Assembly (NCBI GenBank): GCA_039654915.1
Contig: CM077594.1
Span: 95,308,893-95,372,892, forward strand
Source: Aquilaria yunnanensis
Taxonomy: Eukaryota > Streptophyta > Magnoliopsida > Malvales > Thymelaeaceae
Length of the DNA: 64,000 nucleotides
Reading direction: 5' to 3'
The notes under the pieces were generated by a model. The model was not told the DNA's origin, searched no databases, and worked only from the letters and a program-made list of their open reading frames with translations. Made by a program: the position numbers and the translations under genes. Shown one piece after another: positions 13,707 through 26,579 of this stretch (position 1 is its first letter; every line of letters begins with the position of its first letter).

Positions 13707-16164
13707 CAGAAACTGGCCTCACTTTGCCTTGACTTGCCAGGATTACTCGTGATCCCTGTTAATGTGCTATAGCCCTCTACTTTTTTATCACGCGATGGCT
13801 ATAAGAAGTTTTACAATGTTGTGTGTTATACGGACATGCTTGTTGCAATGCTTGAATTTTTCTTCGCATATTTAGTTTCAAACGAATACATAAATGACCA
13901 GGCTTTTGTCATCGTTCTACCTCCACAGCTCTCGTAATCAGTCCTGGTAAATGGCATCATGTTTATTTGTGTTTGCTTTCATTCATGACGTCAAAATATC
14001 GGTCTTCTTTTGCCGGATCAAAGGAGATGGTAATATATTGATAAACGAGGAAAGGGAAGAAGAGCACACTTAAGAGATTTAGCCTGCAAAAGGTAAGAGA
14101 GGAATACATGAAATCGTAAAGCTGAGCCTACCAAGCCTTCCCCGCCATCCAAGCCCAGTACAGGAAGAGCCTAGACTAGCAGAGAACATGGTCAAGGTTC
14201 AGTGCCAAGGAACCCAATTAAGTTATACGCCAAAAAAGCAGAAGAAAAATAGGAAGAGAAGTCCAGACGGAATTGATCCAAAGACCAATCCTGAAGTCAT
14301 ATTTAGACGGATGACTTCCGGAGCACATATCATTCCTCGCAAGCCACAAAGTCCAGGCAGAAGCCCCTAGCAAGCGGAGAAACCGATCTAAGTCAAACGG
14401 ACATGAGTCATACTCATACCAAGAGGTGATAAAACACCGTAGATCCTGTATTAAAACCTTCAGCAGATGGCCCCAAACTTGAGACCCTAACTATACTGAT
14501 CTAAGCTTTGTCGAGCTGAAGATGCATTTGATGTTAATTAACATCTGATCAGATTATTAAAACCAAGGCCAGTGCTGGGGCATTAGAAATTAGTTGCCTC
14601 CCCCATTTAGCCTCTCTCTGTGACTGATGGACCTTGGTGCAAATTGTCAAATTTTGGTGCTTTTGCTTGGCTATAGATGACACCTAAGGCTCCTCGGTTT
14701 AAGAGTGATACTATCTTAAAGCAGTGTTCTTTGACCATTGAAGCAAAACTAGTAGTGGTCAAGGCACAATTCGAACTACTTTCCCTTTCTTTATTTGGTA
14801 TATTTTCAACTTAACGGATTGTTCACATACATCAGTTATCCTGAAAAAATGCTACCCCTTGACCGTCGTTTGTAAATTTGATGAACTAAATTATTAACGC
14901 TACGAAAGAGTTCAGATTATTGTAGGATGATTGTTATCCCTCGACATCGGATTTCTTTGGCACATGATCTATCTTCATTTTTATTCCCTTAACTCGATAT
15001 GTTTGCTTCTGATTATCAAAAAATAAAAAAATTGTGGGGTATTTTAGTCTTTTAATTTTAAACACAAGACTTTGAAGTATTTAAACTTGGAAGTAGCGAA
15101 TTGAGCTAAATATTTGAATTCCTACCAGCCTACCACTGCTTGTCGGGCACTTCTCATTCTAAATTCAGAAACAAAATATGCGTCGACCAAGCAAGAACGC
15201 AAAAATCAATGTGTAATGCATCTCATTCAAATGCCGGAAACCAAGAGCCATTTTCATCTTTTGCACTTCCGCAACTTTTGCTACTTTCTTCCCTCAGCAG
15301 AGATGAATTACAAGTCAAGAGCCTTAACCATGCAGAATCCGCCTGCACCAATAACAAGGGAAACCACAACAGAAATTAAAATCTTGTGCAGAGTCTCCCA
15401 GACAGCAGCATCAGCCACAAAACAGAATTCACTTGTCATGATATGTATAGCATGTCCAAGAACCTGAGCCGTTGTCATCAATTACCTGCAACAGTCAACT
15501 CTGTGAATGAGGCAAAGTTGACATTTGAACTGAGGAATTTTTACCAGGAGAAATAAAAAACGCACGACTGTAGGCCAAATCACCATAACAAACAAAATTT
15601 GTTGCCAGTCAAATGAATCTCAAACTAGATGATGATTAAAGATTGAGAACTACAAGCAACAGAAGAAAGCATTTGAGGACAACTCATGACCAGCTTGAAA
15701 ACAAATACCAGCGAACAAACAAAATAACAGTTACCACAGACACAGTGAATTCATCTTCATTACCAGTCTATATCAATCAATGAAATCATTCAACTGCAGT
15801 CCTTCAGTTGTTGAACAATGCAGGCGAGGACCATCCACGAGGTAGCATACTGTTATACAATTAATAAGACTGCAATGAATAATGAGGCTCTCAGACTTCC
15901 TGACCTCGAACTTAACCAAATGGCCAGCAACAATATTTTTGTTATTGGCTGTAAGAGGGAAAATTACCAGTCGTTTGATGAAAACATCTGCTTCTCAAGG
16001 ACCTGTATTCATGCAAAACTTCCATGAAGCACTCAATATTTGGCACGAAGAATTTCCTTCAACTTCCCAGAAACAAGATACAAGAAATCTAGGATGCGAA
16101 CAATCTACGCATGCCCTTTAACTAATGAAAGTTCCAGCATCCTGACACCATCCAACAAAATTAC
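13707..16164. other. BAM1-FRS intergenic region with possible LINE scrap
   Basis: This is the 3' flank of BAM1 followed by about 2.4 kb with no convincing gene. At 14040-14400 the minus strand reads a short stretch with TLWLARND, which resembles the C-terminal zf-RVT region of plant L1-type LINEs; this is weak and has no poly(A) tail. The part at about 15300-16160 probably belongs to the 3' untranslated region of the minus-strand FRS gene, with possible splice sites such as GCAG|GTAAT on the minus strand near 15485. Small ORFs here show no domain. Confidence 0.35.
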
Positions 16165-18456
16165 TTACATATGCAAGGATAGTTGTTTTGCACCTTCGCG
16201 CAGAATCTCAGAAGCCAGCTTATATTTTTCCAAAGAAGTAGCACCACATTCTACATATTTACTAGCAGTTTCTCTCAAACTCCAAACCATCACAGCTTTG
16301 ATTTCTTGGGAGTTAATAACTGATCCAATACTGGGAATATAACCAAGCTGGACATTTTTGGTCCACCGATGTAAAATATAGCAAGAAGGAACTTCCCTGA
16401 TATCCAGCAGCTTGAAAACTTTCAAGACATGCCTGCACAGAACACCTTGGGATTCAAACATTTGACAACCACAGTTGACAGTAAGGTCTGCAGCACTAAA
16501 AGTAACAGCATATTTATCATTCTCATTCCCACGATTTCGCACCAAGTACCTGCAAACTGTTCCTTCCTGATAAGTCTTTATTCCAACATGATTGTACGAC
16601 TGTACAAGCTCAGACTGAAATATTTTGAAGACTGTGAGTGTATAGATTTGTCTGCATTGTTCTTCTAATGGTTCTTTTGTTTGCAGAGGAGCCTGCAAAT
16701 GGAAGGAGTTAAAGTCTTCTCTTCTTTCTTCATCACGGCATTGCTCAAGTGCTTGTTCATATTGCGAAGTAAACTCTGAAAGAGGAGTTTGCCCATTCAC
16801 AACTGATCCGAAAAATGATTCAAAACTTTCATTTAGTGTGATTCCAGCTAAAAATTTACCCCGTAAATAGAGAGGGACCCAACTTCCACGCTTTTCATAC
16901 ATATCTTTGAGCCAAATATTCTCCACCAACCCATATTTACTAATAAGTGCATGCCACTTGCTATCAAATTCGATGGTTGTTTGACTTTGATAGATACACT
17001 TCTCATATTCATTTCTAAACTCAATAGGCATCATGCCTAAATTTTCTTGCTCCTTTTCCCTAATTTGCCATATTGAGAAGCAGTGATGAGTCCTAGGGAA
17101 GACTTCAGATATTGCTTCCTGCATGGCCCTGTCTTGATCAGCAATAATCAACCTTGGATGGCACCCAGACATTGCCTTAGCCCATGTTTGGAGCAACCAT
17201 GTGAAAGTCTTCTTTGATTCATCAGTGATGAGGGCACAACCAAGGAGGACTGGCTGCCTGTGGTGGTTAATTCCCACAAATGTTGCAAAAGGAAGCACGT
17301 GCTTATCCTTCCTGTATGAAGTATCGAAAATAACTATATCCCCAAAATGAGCAGCTGAAAATCTAGACCTACCATCTGCCCAAAAAACATTTGCGCACTT
17401 CCCACAATCAACTTCCATTGAATGAAAAAATCCTGTGTCTTGTGCCTGTTTGGCTTGAAAATACTCAAGAAGCATGCAGTACCATCCACTTCCAATTTTA
17501 TTTTCTCGGTTCATCCGGCGAAGCTTTGCTTTATTTACTTCAACAAGACTAATGGAGTGCAATTCACCATCTGCCTTATACTTTGATTTCTGTGATGACG
17601 CAAATGTTTTACTTTCAGAATCAATCTGTAACCCGAGATCATGATTATGCTCCTTTTGAAGACGATCTACAATCCAACTCCCAGACCCTTGTCTCTTGAC
17701 TCGCATATATGCCCCACAGCCAACTCTTGAGGGGTGCTGGAACCCCTCCTTTGAGCACACAAATCTTCTAGATGTAATCATTCCATCATTTTTAGAGCGA
17801 AACAGTTGGCCAATCCGAACTCTGAATCCTTTACTTCGAGCATATGTTTGATAGAACAAATAAGCTTCATTTGATGAATTGAACTCTAAACCAACAATTG
17901 GCTCAGGTACAGTTTGTCCTCGATCACTGCTCCTGTTGCATCGGTCAAAATTAATCATGCCAGTTGGGCATGGTCCTCCATCATCCATCTTCTTCAACAA
18001 TTTGACTCTTGACATATGAGAAACTTCAACTGAGGAATTCACAGGAAGCGGATTCCGAGGGGGCAAAACAGGTAAATCACTTTCCCCAGAAAGACAAAGA
18101 TCATGGTTATGATCCTTCTGAAAGTGATCCAAAACCCACTTCCCAGAACCGCATCTTTGCACTCTTATAAATGCAGGACAGCCTGTCCTTGAGCTTAATT
18201 GAAACCCTTCCTTTGAGCAAACAAACCTCCTTGATGAGACTGATCCATCAGCTCGTGATCGATAGAGCTGACCAGTCCGTATTTTGAACCCCGTACGCAT
18301 GGCATATAGACTGTAAAATTGCCGTGCTTCATCAGCAGAATCAAACTCTAAACCGACATATGGTTCAAGTCCAGACTGTCCTTCATCCTCCCTGTTGATG
18401 CTACCATTTGTACACACCACAGCCAATGGGAATGCATTTGCAATCATAGTGTTCAT
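16165..18456 (-). CDS. FRS7: FAR1-related transcription factor, FRS7/FRS12 type
   Basis: A 763-residue intact single ORF. FAR1-family proteins are nuclear, DNA-binding regulators derived from Mutator transposases; FRS7 and FRS12 of Arabidopsis repress genes linked to flowering time and growth. Two FAR1 (WRKY-GCM1-like) zinc-binding domains are visible at about 31-120 and 175-264, each ending in HNHDL; this double domain and the length match FRS7/FRS12. A MULE transposase-like region follows at about 361-455 (FGDIVIFDTSYR, with Asp368, then IIADQD at about 428-432). A SWIM zinc finger lies at 652-666 (CGC...CRH, ligands C652, C654, C664, H666). An in-frame TAA upstream of the ATG at 18456 fixes the start; a second Met is at residue 4. 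The choice between FRS7 and FRS12 is not settled. Confidence 0.93.
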   Translation of the reverse strand: MNTMIANAFPLAVVCTNGSINREDEGQSGLEPYVGLEFDSADEARQFYSLYAMRTGFKIRTGQLYRSRADGSVSSRRFVCSKEGFQLSSRTGCPAFIRVQRCGSGKWVLDHFQKDHNHDLCLSGESDLPVLPPRNPLPVNSSVEVSHMSRVKLLKKMDDGGPCPTGMINFDRCNRSSDRGQTVPEPIVGLEFNSSNEAYLFYQTYARSKGFRVRIGQLFRSKNDGMITSRRFVCSKEGFQHPSRVGCGAYMRVKRQGSGSWIVDRLQKEHNHDLGLQIDSESKTFASSQKSKYKADGELHSISLVEVNKAKLRRMNRENKIGSGWYCMLLEYFQAKQAQDTGFFHSMEVDCGKCANVFWADGRSRFSAAHFGDIVIFDTSYRKDKHVLPFATFVGINHHRQPVLLGCALITDESKKTFTWLLQTWAKAMSGCHPRLIIADQDRAMQEAISEVFPRTHHCFSIWQIREKEQENLGMMPIEFRNEYEKCIYQSQTTIEFDSKWHALISKYGLVENIWLKDMYEKRGSWVPLYLRGKFLAGITLNESFESFFGSVVNGQTPLSEFTSQYEQALEQCRDEERREDFNSFHLQAPLQTKEPLEEQCRQIYTLTVFKIFQSELVQSYNHVGIKTYQEGTVCRYLVRNRGNENDKYAVTFSAADLTVNCGCQMFESQGVLCRHVLKVFKLLDIREVPSCYILHRWTKNVQLGYIPSIGSVINSQEIKAVMVWSLRETASKYVECGATSLEKYKLASEILREGAKQLSLHM

Positions 18457-19756
18457 GCATTCTCCACCATTAAGATCAATGTCTGAGCTGCGTAGAATTT
18501 AGGGAAATGGTCAGGAGATAATTCATCCACAAGCCTAACAGTCATTGGATTACGATTTCAGCACAAATTGCTGAATAAACCTTTGCAAGTATAGCACCAT
18601 ATGAGGAAAACCAAAACGCCTAAGCAGGAAAATAATTCACCTGGGTGATTATCCGGTTGTAGTTCTGTCCAAGGGATTCCATTGCCAGTTGTCATCGCAA
18701 TTTCTTTGTTTGAGCACTTGAATACACAAAATGATTCATTCAATAAAAATATGTATATATATATAGTACTATGATTTTAATTCAAAGTACAAGACAAATA
18801 GGAAATATTACCAGATGTTGAGACCTAGAGGCAGGAATCAACTCTATGGCAACGAAAATGTTAATAGAGTGCAAAAAGTAACAATCAATCAATCAATCAA
18901 TCAATTGAAGAATGAAGCGAAAAGAGACCTGGAAAAACAGCCAAAAGTCAACTATGAGAAAATCCATGCCTAACGAATGAAAACATAAAATTGTACAGAT
19001 GGCACAGAATAAAGACTCGGTTGCTCCTACAAAGCCAGTTTGCAACAATCAAATATATTGTAGCAAAATGGAGAATTTCCCCGAAAACCTGGAGGATACT
19101 TATTTCACCACCAAAAAGTGTAACAAGGAAACCTGCTCACTGTTGTAATAGGCATGCGTTTGCTTGTTTATTGAAATTCTCAGGACCGAACCTTTCTAGT
19201 CATCCAATTGGCAATAGGAAGCTCAACTTCTAGAAATGAAAATTCCAGTCAATCAACAGTTCGAAACCCGAAAGATTCGATAAAATGTAAAGCAGAAGAT
19301 CTTACCATGGACGGACCTATTTCTTCATCTACACTATAGCTGAAGACGAAGAGGAAGCGATTTCACAGATTCATTGGTTGGAAATTGCAAACCGGCTGGG
19401 CCCTACCGATTAATTCGCGTACTTGTGGCGAATTCATCCCACCAGAACGTGATTAGATCTGAACTTCAGAGCTCGATCAACCTCGGCGAACTCGGGAAAA
19501 CCGGCGATTAGTTAATCAGCAAAATCCCGCGACCCAACCGAGATGGGAAATTATGTTCAGCGTCTTCTCCTTCAATCTTTAGAAGTATTGGCAATCATAA
19601 ATAAGGACGCCGAACAAGACAATCCCCAAAACCCGCAAAGTATTTTTGACAAGCTCAAATCTGACAAGATAGCTCGGATACGAAGAGTCGAAGATAATGG
19701 AGGACGATAGCAGTTGAAACAAAACTAGCTGCGCTGGGAAAGGGGGGAAAATGAAT
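18457..19756 (-). promoter_or_regulatory. Probable 5' leader and promoter region of the FRS gene
   Basis: There is no protein-coding signal between the FRS start codon and the next transposon. Several minus-strand splice-like sites and short AUG frames (for example 18558-18743) suggest a spliced, uORF-containing leader, but transcript data are needed. GC content rises at about 19380-19560, a likely transcription start area. A short AATC/CAAT tetranucleotide run lies at 18880-18905. Confidence 0.35.
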
Positions 19757-20684
19757 GGGAAAAGTACCAACAAAGTGATTGAACTTTTGACACTGGACAA
19801 ATTTGGTTATCAATCTTTTAAGTGGTACCAAATTCATCATTAAAGACAAAATTTTGTGTCAAATCTGTTATCAATGTTTTGAAATGGTACTAATAACGTG
19901 ACCAAAGTAACTAACGGTGTAAAATTACCATCAGATGATAGAATATTTTGCTATGAGATGATTAGGTGGCAATGAAAGGATGATTGTATGGCAAAACAAC
20001 ATGCCAAACAACCAAAATGACCTAGAAATTAAATGGGGGATTTAGGGTTTGATTGAGTGGGGATTAGATTTCATTGAGTCTGGCAGTGGCTGGTTGGTGT
20101 TGAATTGTGCATCTGACACTGTGAATCACCTCGATTCATTTGGAAATCGCGCCTAGCCTTGATTTGCCTGGAAAATAGTGCAGCCATCTCGCTTTCCGAC
20201 ACAAATCATTCACAATTTCCAGGAAACAGTAAATGCGATTTGAGTAGAGATTTAGAGGAAGTAACCAACGCGTTTCGCGGAAGCAATCGATGCAATTTTG
20301 AGAAAATATTTCAAGGTACAATCAGAGACGTTGTGATTCCTAGGCACCATTGGATGATTTCAAACAGAGATGGGGAAAAAAACATGAGCGAATATGATGA
20401 AGAAGAGATGCGAGCAGAGATGTGATGGAGGGAGATGAGAGCAGAGATGCGATGGAGGGAGATGAGAGCAGAGATGCCAAAAAGGAAAGATTCTGAGAAG
20501 AGACACGTTGATGGCCACCTTAATAGCCAATTCACCACTCTGTCAACACGTTATCAATTCTAACGGTAGAATGACAACTTTGGGCCCAAATTAAAACTTC
20601 AGTTATGAATTTAGAACCACTTAAAAGATTAGTAACAAAATGTATTTGGAGCAAAAAAATGGTCACTGTTTTTGGTACTTTCTT
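19757..20684. mobile_element. Mutator-like TIR element next to FRS promoter
   Basis: The left end (GGGAAAAGTACCAACAAAGTGA...) aligns with the reverse complement of the right end (AAAGAAAGTACCAAAAACAGTGA...) for about 110 bp, including the exact 22-bp block that contains CTAATCTTTTAAGTGG on the right and CAATCTTTTAAGTGG on the left. The interior (about 19920-20560) is more GC-rich and contains a short tandem repeat (GAGGGAGATGAGAGCAGAGATG, about 20428-20477). No transposase, no recognised host gene fragment, and no clear target duplication. Confidence 0.6.
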
Positions 20685-21750
20685 TAGCGTCAGAGTTTTT
20701 TGGAATTGTATAAAGGAAAATAATTTTTTTCTTTGAAAAATAATCTCCAAGACTTGGGTTAATAGTTCATCTTTTCTTTTTCTTTCCAAAAACGTACATT
20801 TTGATTTTAAGGAGAAAAAACTGATTTGCATTTAAACAGATAAATAAATTAATAATATAAAATATTAATTAACTTTTAAATTATTATTAGATTGACTGAA
20901 GTTACTATGATTCTTGTGTTATTCAATTTAAATTATAAGTCAAAAAATTGACGTCACAAGCTATACAAGAAAAAGTGCACATTTAGAGAGAAAAGTTGGT
21001 GATTTGAAACGCACAGGGGTGAATTGTAGTTTTATTCAAATCTCAAAGAGGCCTTGTAATGCTCCAAAGTTTATTGAGTTAATTGCATACATGACCTCTA
21101 ACGTTTTATTATTATACCATTTTAACTCTAATATCAATTTATTGTGTAGAAAGTCCCCATCCTCATTAAAATGTTCCATTTAGGCCCTTCTATGGACAAA
21201 AAGGGTTAGTATGGCTAGAAAATGCCATAGTGGCACAAGGTTGACAATGTGTTAACTACCATCAATAGTGTGGAAAAGGAAGGTAAAAATGAAAAAAAAA
21301 TGTTAAAAGAAAATGGAACCCTAGATTCTGGACAACATCTCCGCCTGCCAATCCATTCTTCACCCAGACCTCTTTTAGAACCCCCTCAATGAAACCCTCC
21401 CTACCTTATTGTCTTTATGCAGAACTGTCACTTATGTTGAACATCAGCACCATCAAGTCTTTGATATCCTTAATCCCAAGTGGTGGCCCTTTTCTATGAG
21501 CCCCAAGAGCACTCAGTGGCAAACCATCAAGGGGTTTTAGTCATGGTGGTAGTCAATTTTGGAATCATGGCAGCAAGGTAACATTTTTCACCAAAATCTC
21601 TCGAACAATCAAATTGCTTACATTTGCATAACCTTTTAGCAATGCAAATCCAACAAACACATTAACTCTAACCCCATGATAGGAATTAATAAGCCAATAA
21701 TAACCCTTTAAAGATCTCCATATATAGGGCCATGACAAAGAAGCATGCAT
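20685..21750. other. AT-rich intergenic with a solitary TIR-like block
   Basis: No gene. At about 21080-21240 a block beginning AATTGCATACATGACCTCTAACG resembles the left TIR type of the Mutator-like element at 2982 (AATTACATGCC...TTTGGACAAAAA...). No matching right end was found, so a half-element, possibly split by the retrotransposon that follows, is the best guess. Confidence 0.3.
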
Positions 21751-24700
21751 AGAAGCTCAAACAGGCCCTCCATGGGCACATAGTGGGGCATTTTAAGCCA
21801 CTTTGAGAAAGAGGAGTAACTAGTAGCTAGGACTAACCATGTCTTAAGCTATTTGGTGCATGGATCAACATACTTGAAGAATAGAACCAAACTTGAAGAA
21901 CAAGACCCAGACATGGCTAGAAAACCCCAAGTGTACATGGGGTACACCCGAGAGGCCTTAATAGCATTCAAGCTTAAGACTACTTTGCTTTAGTTTCCTT
22001 AATTTTTTCTAAGTATCTTATGGATATTAGATGCCTCAAGGCATGTAAATTCCTTTGTTTGTGTGAGGAAGCCTAGAGGATGGCTCTAGGACACGCTATC
22101 GAGTCCAATTAGGACTCCTAACACCCTGGTAGCCTACTTTGACTAGGTTTAGGGATTTTGTGAGTCTTCTAGCACTTGGAACATTATTTATGGCCATCCT
22201 AACTAATGTAATATTGAGAATTAGTCTATCTTGAGTTTTGTGTGAACTTTGCTTGACATCCAATGAACTGTATGATCCTTTACTTGTCAACCCCACATTC
22301 AACCATCTGAAAGGTTTTACTTGTGGAACTTGAAGTATTTTAGGTGTATTTCCTGTGTAGTGCTTATATTAGTTGGTATCAGAGCCACAAGTTGTACCTA
22401 GAGGACATGTCCCTAAACTTGTTTAGTTTTCTTGTGTTCTTTCAATCTCTGTTTGACTCTTGTTTCATTTTAGTCTTGTGTTCTTCTTTATTTTGAATTC
22501 TTCCTTCCATTACCCATCCCAGTGTCTATCAATCATTCCAACTCTTTCTTATTTTCTCTTCCAAAATTTCCTTGATTATTTGTTGTTTCATCCAAGACCC
22601 TTTTGTCATATTCTAAAATCTTTTTGTATTCTTATTTTAGTTCATCACCTCTAGGTTTGAGATTCTTGTGTTTTGCATAAAAAAAATAGAAAAGAAAAAG
22701 AAGGCACAAGTTGTGCTATAAGCCCAAAAAGAAATAGGTTGTGCTATAAACCTTAATTGGTTGTTTCATAGGTAGCAATGATAGTTTTAAAGAATGTGTT
22801 TTTCTAACAAGAATCACAAATAAGAGTTTTTACCATGCCTCAGTTTCTACTTGAAAACATCCTAATAGCCATCTTGTGCCGAAGCCTTCTTATTTCTAGT
22901 CCTTGCAATCGTTCATTGCTAAGGCTTTCTAGGGCTTTATAATTTCTTGTGTGCTTTAAATGTACTTTACCTAGAACTTAAGAAACATGTTTTACTAGTA
23001 AGAATTTTTCTTTTTTTCCACTAACAAATTGAGTGAGTGTTCGAGAGGTTCTTAATTTCAAGAGCAATATGTTTGGGAGCACAGGCAAAGATATTGATTT
23101 CAGATTCACCACTGAGGCTATGTAATCTCAATTTCGGAAAATCTTTGACACACAAAAGTTCATGAGGAAGGAGAATACCGAAGGCATGAAGAAAACACTA
23201 TGAAAATTGAAGAGTTGTCCCTTCAAGTATCTACCCGAAAAGGCAAATAAGGAACAACCTTATATATATAAGGCTGACAAGGCACCTAAATAGATGGAGT
23301 AGTCAAATGGAGAAGAGGGCAAATGGAGCACTACTTAAAAGCTAAACATTCTACTAAGGAAAGGAGCATCCAAGCTTGATGAGAACTTGAGCTTTATCAA
23401 GCTCAATATCCCACCTTTTCAAGGCAGGTGTGATTCAAATGCATATTAGGAGTAATAACAAAAAGTTTAGATGGTCTTTGATTTTCACCAATATTTAGGG
23501 GAGAAGAAGGTAAAGTTATCCACTATAAAGTTTACTGACAATACTATTTTATGGTGGAACCAGGTTGTGGTCTTTAGGAAAAGGAATAAAAAAGAACTCA
23601 TTCAGACGTGGAGAGAACTCAAAGCATTGATGAGGAGAATTTTGTCCTAAGTTATTATTATATATATCAATGCCAAAAGCTCCAAAGGTTTATGCAAGGA
23701 AAAAGATCTATAGAGGACTACCATAAGGAGCTTGAAATGACCTTAGTTTGAGCCAACACCATAAAAGATGAGGAAGCAATTATGGAAAGATTCTTGAATG
23801 ACCTTAACACTGAGATAACTAATAAAGTGGAGATGATGCACTATGTGGATCTGGTTGACTTGTTGCACCAAACAAACAAGGCTGAGAGGATCTTACAAAG
23901 AGTAAGGGCAGCTAGGGTTGTACAAGGTGAGGTTCAAGTTGGAGAATGAGCTAAAAGGAAGCCAAGAAGGAGCCACCCAGGCCTAAGGCTCAGACAACCC
24001 TAAGTAGGCCCTCTATGGCATATGCAAAAAGTCAAAGAGCTTTTACATCCCAAGGTGTTAAGAGGACCTGAAACATTATATATTACAAGTGTAGAAGTGA
24101 AGGGCACCTAGCTCGAGATTGCCATAATTAGAAGGTCTTATATGTGGATGAGCATGGTAAAGTTGTGTTTGAAGAGAAAGAAGGATTTGATGAAGGAGAT
24201 CTTTTAGGCATGCCACCATTAGAAGACGTTCCTTTTGGTGAAGAATAGAACCCCTAGAAGTTGGGGACTTGTTGGTTGCTAGAAGAGCCCTTAACGTGTA
24301 ACCAAAAGGAAATAAAGATCAAAAGAAGTGCATCTTTCATACAAGGTGCCAAATAGAAGACAAAGTGCGTAGCCCTATTATAGATAGAGGCAATTGTGCC
24401 AATGTGGCTAGCACCACCTTGATGGAGAAGTTTCGGTTGCCTACAAATGCACACCCTAACCCTACAAGTTGTAATGGCTAAGTAATAAAGGTGAAGTAAA
24501 GATCGATCCAAAGACAGGTACTTATTTCTTTTAAGATTAAAGCCTATCAAAATGAAGTGTTGTGTGACATTGTACCCATGCAAACTTTGTCATATTTTGC
24601 TTAGAAGGCTGTGACAGTTTAATAGGAGAGTCACTTATGATGGATTCAAGAATGTTTATTCTTTTATGTAGAAGAGCATACTGGTGACATTGTTACCCCT

Positions 24701-25460
24701 TTCACCACAACAAGTCCTTGAAGACCAAAAAAAACTTCAATGCAGGGATGAGAGAAAAAAAATTGAGAGGTAAACTAAGGGCTTGAGTGGCAAAAAACAA
24801 GAGAGGAAAACCAAGAAAACAATTAAAAGACATGGTGAGGAGAGAAGAATTAAAAGGGAAGTGAGAGTTAAGAGTGAAGGGCAAACTAAGAGAAGAAAAG
24901 AGTGTTTCTTGGCTAAAATGAAAGACGTGGGGCAAGCACTTCAAGTACAAAAACCAATGCTTCTTTTAGTTTACAAGGATTCTTACCTTGCTACAAGTGA
25001 ACTATTTTCTTTTCCAAGTGTTGTTGTGTCTCTCTTGCAGGACTTTGAAGATGTCTTTCATGAAGAACCTAGGGGATTGTCTTTTATTTGAGGCATTGAA
25101 CATCAGATAGACTTCATACCAGGAGCCCCTATACCAAATAAGACAACTTATAAAACTAACCCTAAGGAAACCAAGGAGATACAAAGGCAAGTGGAAAAGT
25201 TGTTGGCTAAAGGCTATGTGAGGGAGAGCATGAGCTTGTGTGTTATACCAATGCTCTTGGTGCGTAAAGAGGTTGGTTTGTGGCATATGTGCATGGACTA
25301 TAGGCTAGTTAACAAGGTAACGCTATAGTATATACATCTTATCCCTCAACTTGATGACATGCTAGATGAGTTTCATTGCTCTATTGCATTATCTAAGATT
25401 GATCTGAAAAGTGTATACCATGAGATTAAAATAAAGGAAAAAGAAATAATATGCAAATAA
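21750..25460 (+). mobile_element. Decayed, truncated Ty3/gypsy LTR retrotransposon
   Basis: A primer-binding site complementary to initiator Met-tRNA (TGGTATCAGAGCC) lies at 22374-22386, so the 5' LTR ends just before it; its left edge, near 21750, is a guess. Gag-like frames follow with a broken CCHC knuckle at about 24081-24125 (CRSEGHLARDC, with the first Cys replaced by Tyr). A protease-like region at about 24340-24600 reads IIDRGNC where active elements have a D-S/G-G type site. The N-terminal part of reverse transcriptase at 25094-25445 includes VRESMS and LSKIDLKSVYHEI. Several in-frame stops interrupt it (for example at 25327 and after the knuckle). Homology stops abruptly after 25445; RNase H, integrase and the right LTR are missing. 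It cannot make functional protein. Confidence 0.85.
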
Positions 25461-25714
25461 TTTATTTATTTTAAAAAATTAAAGTGTTTGAAGTGATAAA
25501 TAAAATGTCTGAATAAACATATTAATATGTGAAAATGACTACAACAATATACAAAAAATTTATTATCTTCAAATTTAAAAGTATCTGAAAGGCTAAGTTA
25601 AAATGTTTAATGAATATGTAAAAGTGCCTTAACAATTTGTGAGAATATGATGAACAAAGGTGCCATTACACAACACCTTAGAAGGCTCTCATAACCTTAA
25701 ATTAAAAACACTGG

Positions 25715-26470
25715 AAATAACCTTTTTTCTTGAAAGAAGAACAAGAGATAATATTAATAAGGGAGAATCCAAAAAATACAAGAAGTCTCAACCTGAAAAA
25801 AAAAAGAAAAAAAGATGCAGCAGACATGTATAATGGACATAGAGCACTTAAGTACTATAAACCATCGAACCAAACAGCCCCATAATACTATACCAAAACA
25901 ACCAAACAAGAGGGAGGAATGAATCAACTCCCATAAAATTCCAGCAAGAAAAATTAAGAAAACAGAAGATTAAGTAATAGCACAGTAGGTCTGACTGATC
26001 ACTAAAACACTGAGAAAGTAACAGTCTTCTACTTGGGTGAGGAGCAGTTGATGTAGAGAGGGGCAAGGCATCGACAAGGTCTATTAGTTAAGTGTGACTG
26101 TGGAGGAAGTCAACTGAAATCATTAGAATATCAGGTGACAGGAGCAGGCTCGTAGGCCTAATCAGAAACTGATGCTGGGCATAAATCAAAGGAGCCAGCG
26201 CAGGTGACTATCTCGATGGCATCAGCGATCAAAGACCTGGGCATAAATCGTAAAGAATCAAAACCTTATGGACATTTACCTTAATTAAATTGTTTAGATT
26301 TTCAACCAAATGGGCCAGCTCCAAATTCTATCGATGCAGGTAGCTTCTATTAGATAACCTCATATTCTCTTCCACTGTAGAAAAGCACAGACAGATGTAG
26401 GTTATGGGGTGTGGTGGAAATTATTCAAGAGAATAGGTAAATTTGAAAAACCATTTCCTATGTTCACAAG
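25715..26470 (-). mobile_element. Possible LINE 3' fragment
   Basis: On the minus strand, the sequence ending at about 25715 reads ...TTATTAATATTATCTCTTG, then TTCTTCTTTCAAGAAAAAA. This resembles the 3' tail plus short poly(A) of plant L1-type LINEs. The body (up to about 26470) has no recognisable reverse transcriptase. The upstream limit is arbitrary. Confidence 0.3.
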
Positions 26471-26579
26471 AACTAGCTCCCACATGATATAATTCCCAGA
26501 GTTGCCATTGACAGCATGATAAAACAACAATAATTAAATAATTTAGGGACAATTGATGCAACACTTAATAGTTTGAGAA

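Noticed and set aside
18558..18743. 61-codon minus-strand ORF upstream of the FRS gene
   Set aside because: Probably a leader uORF or chance frame; no domain and crosses likely splice sites.
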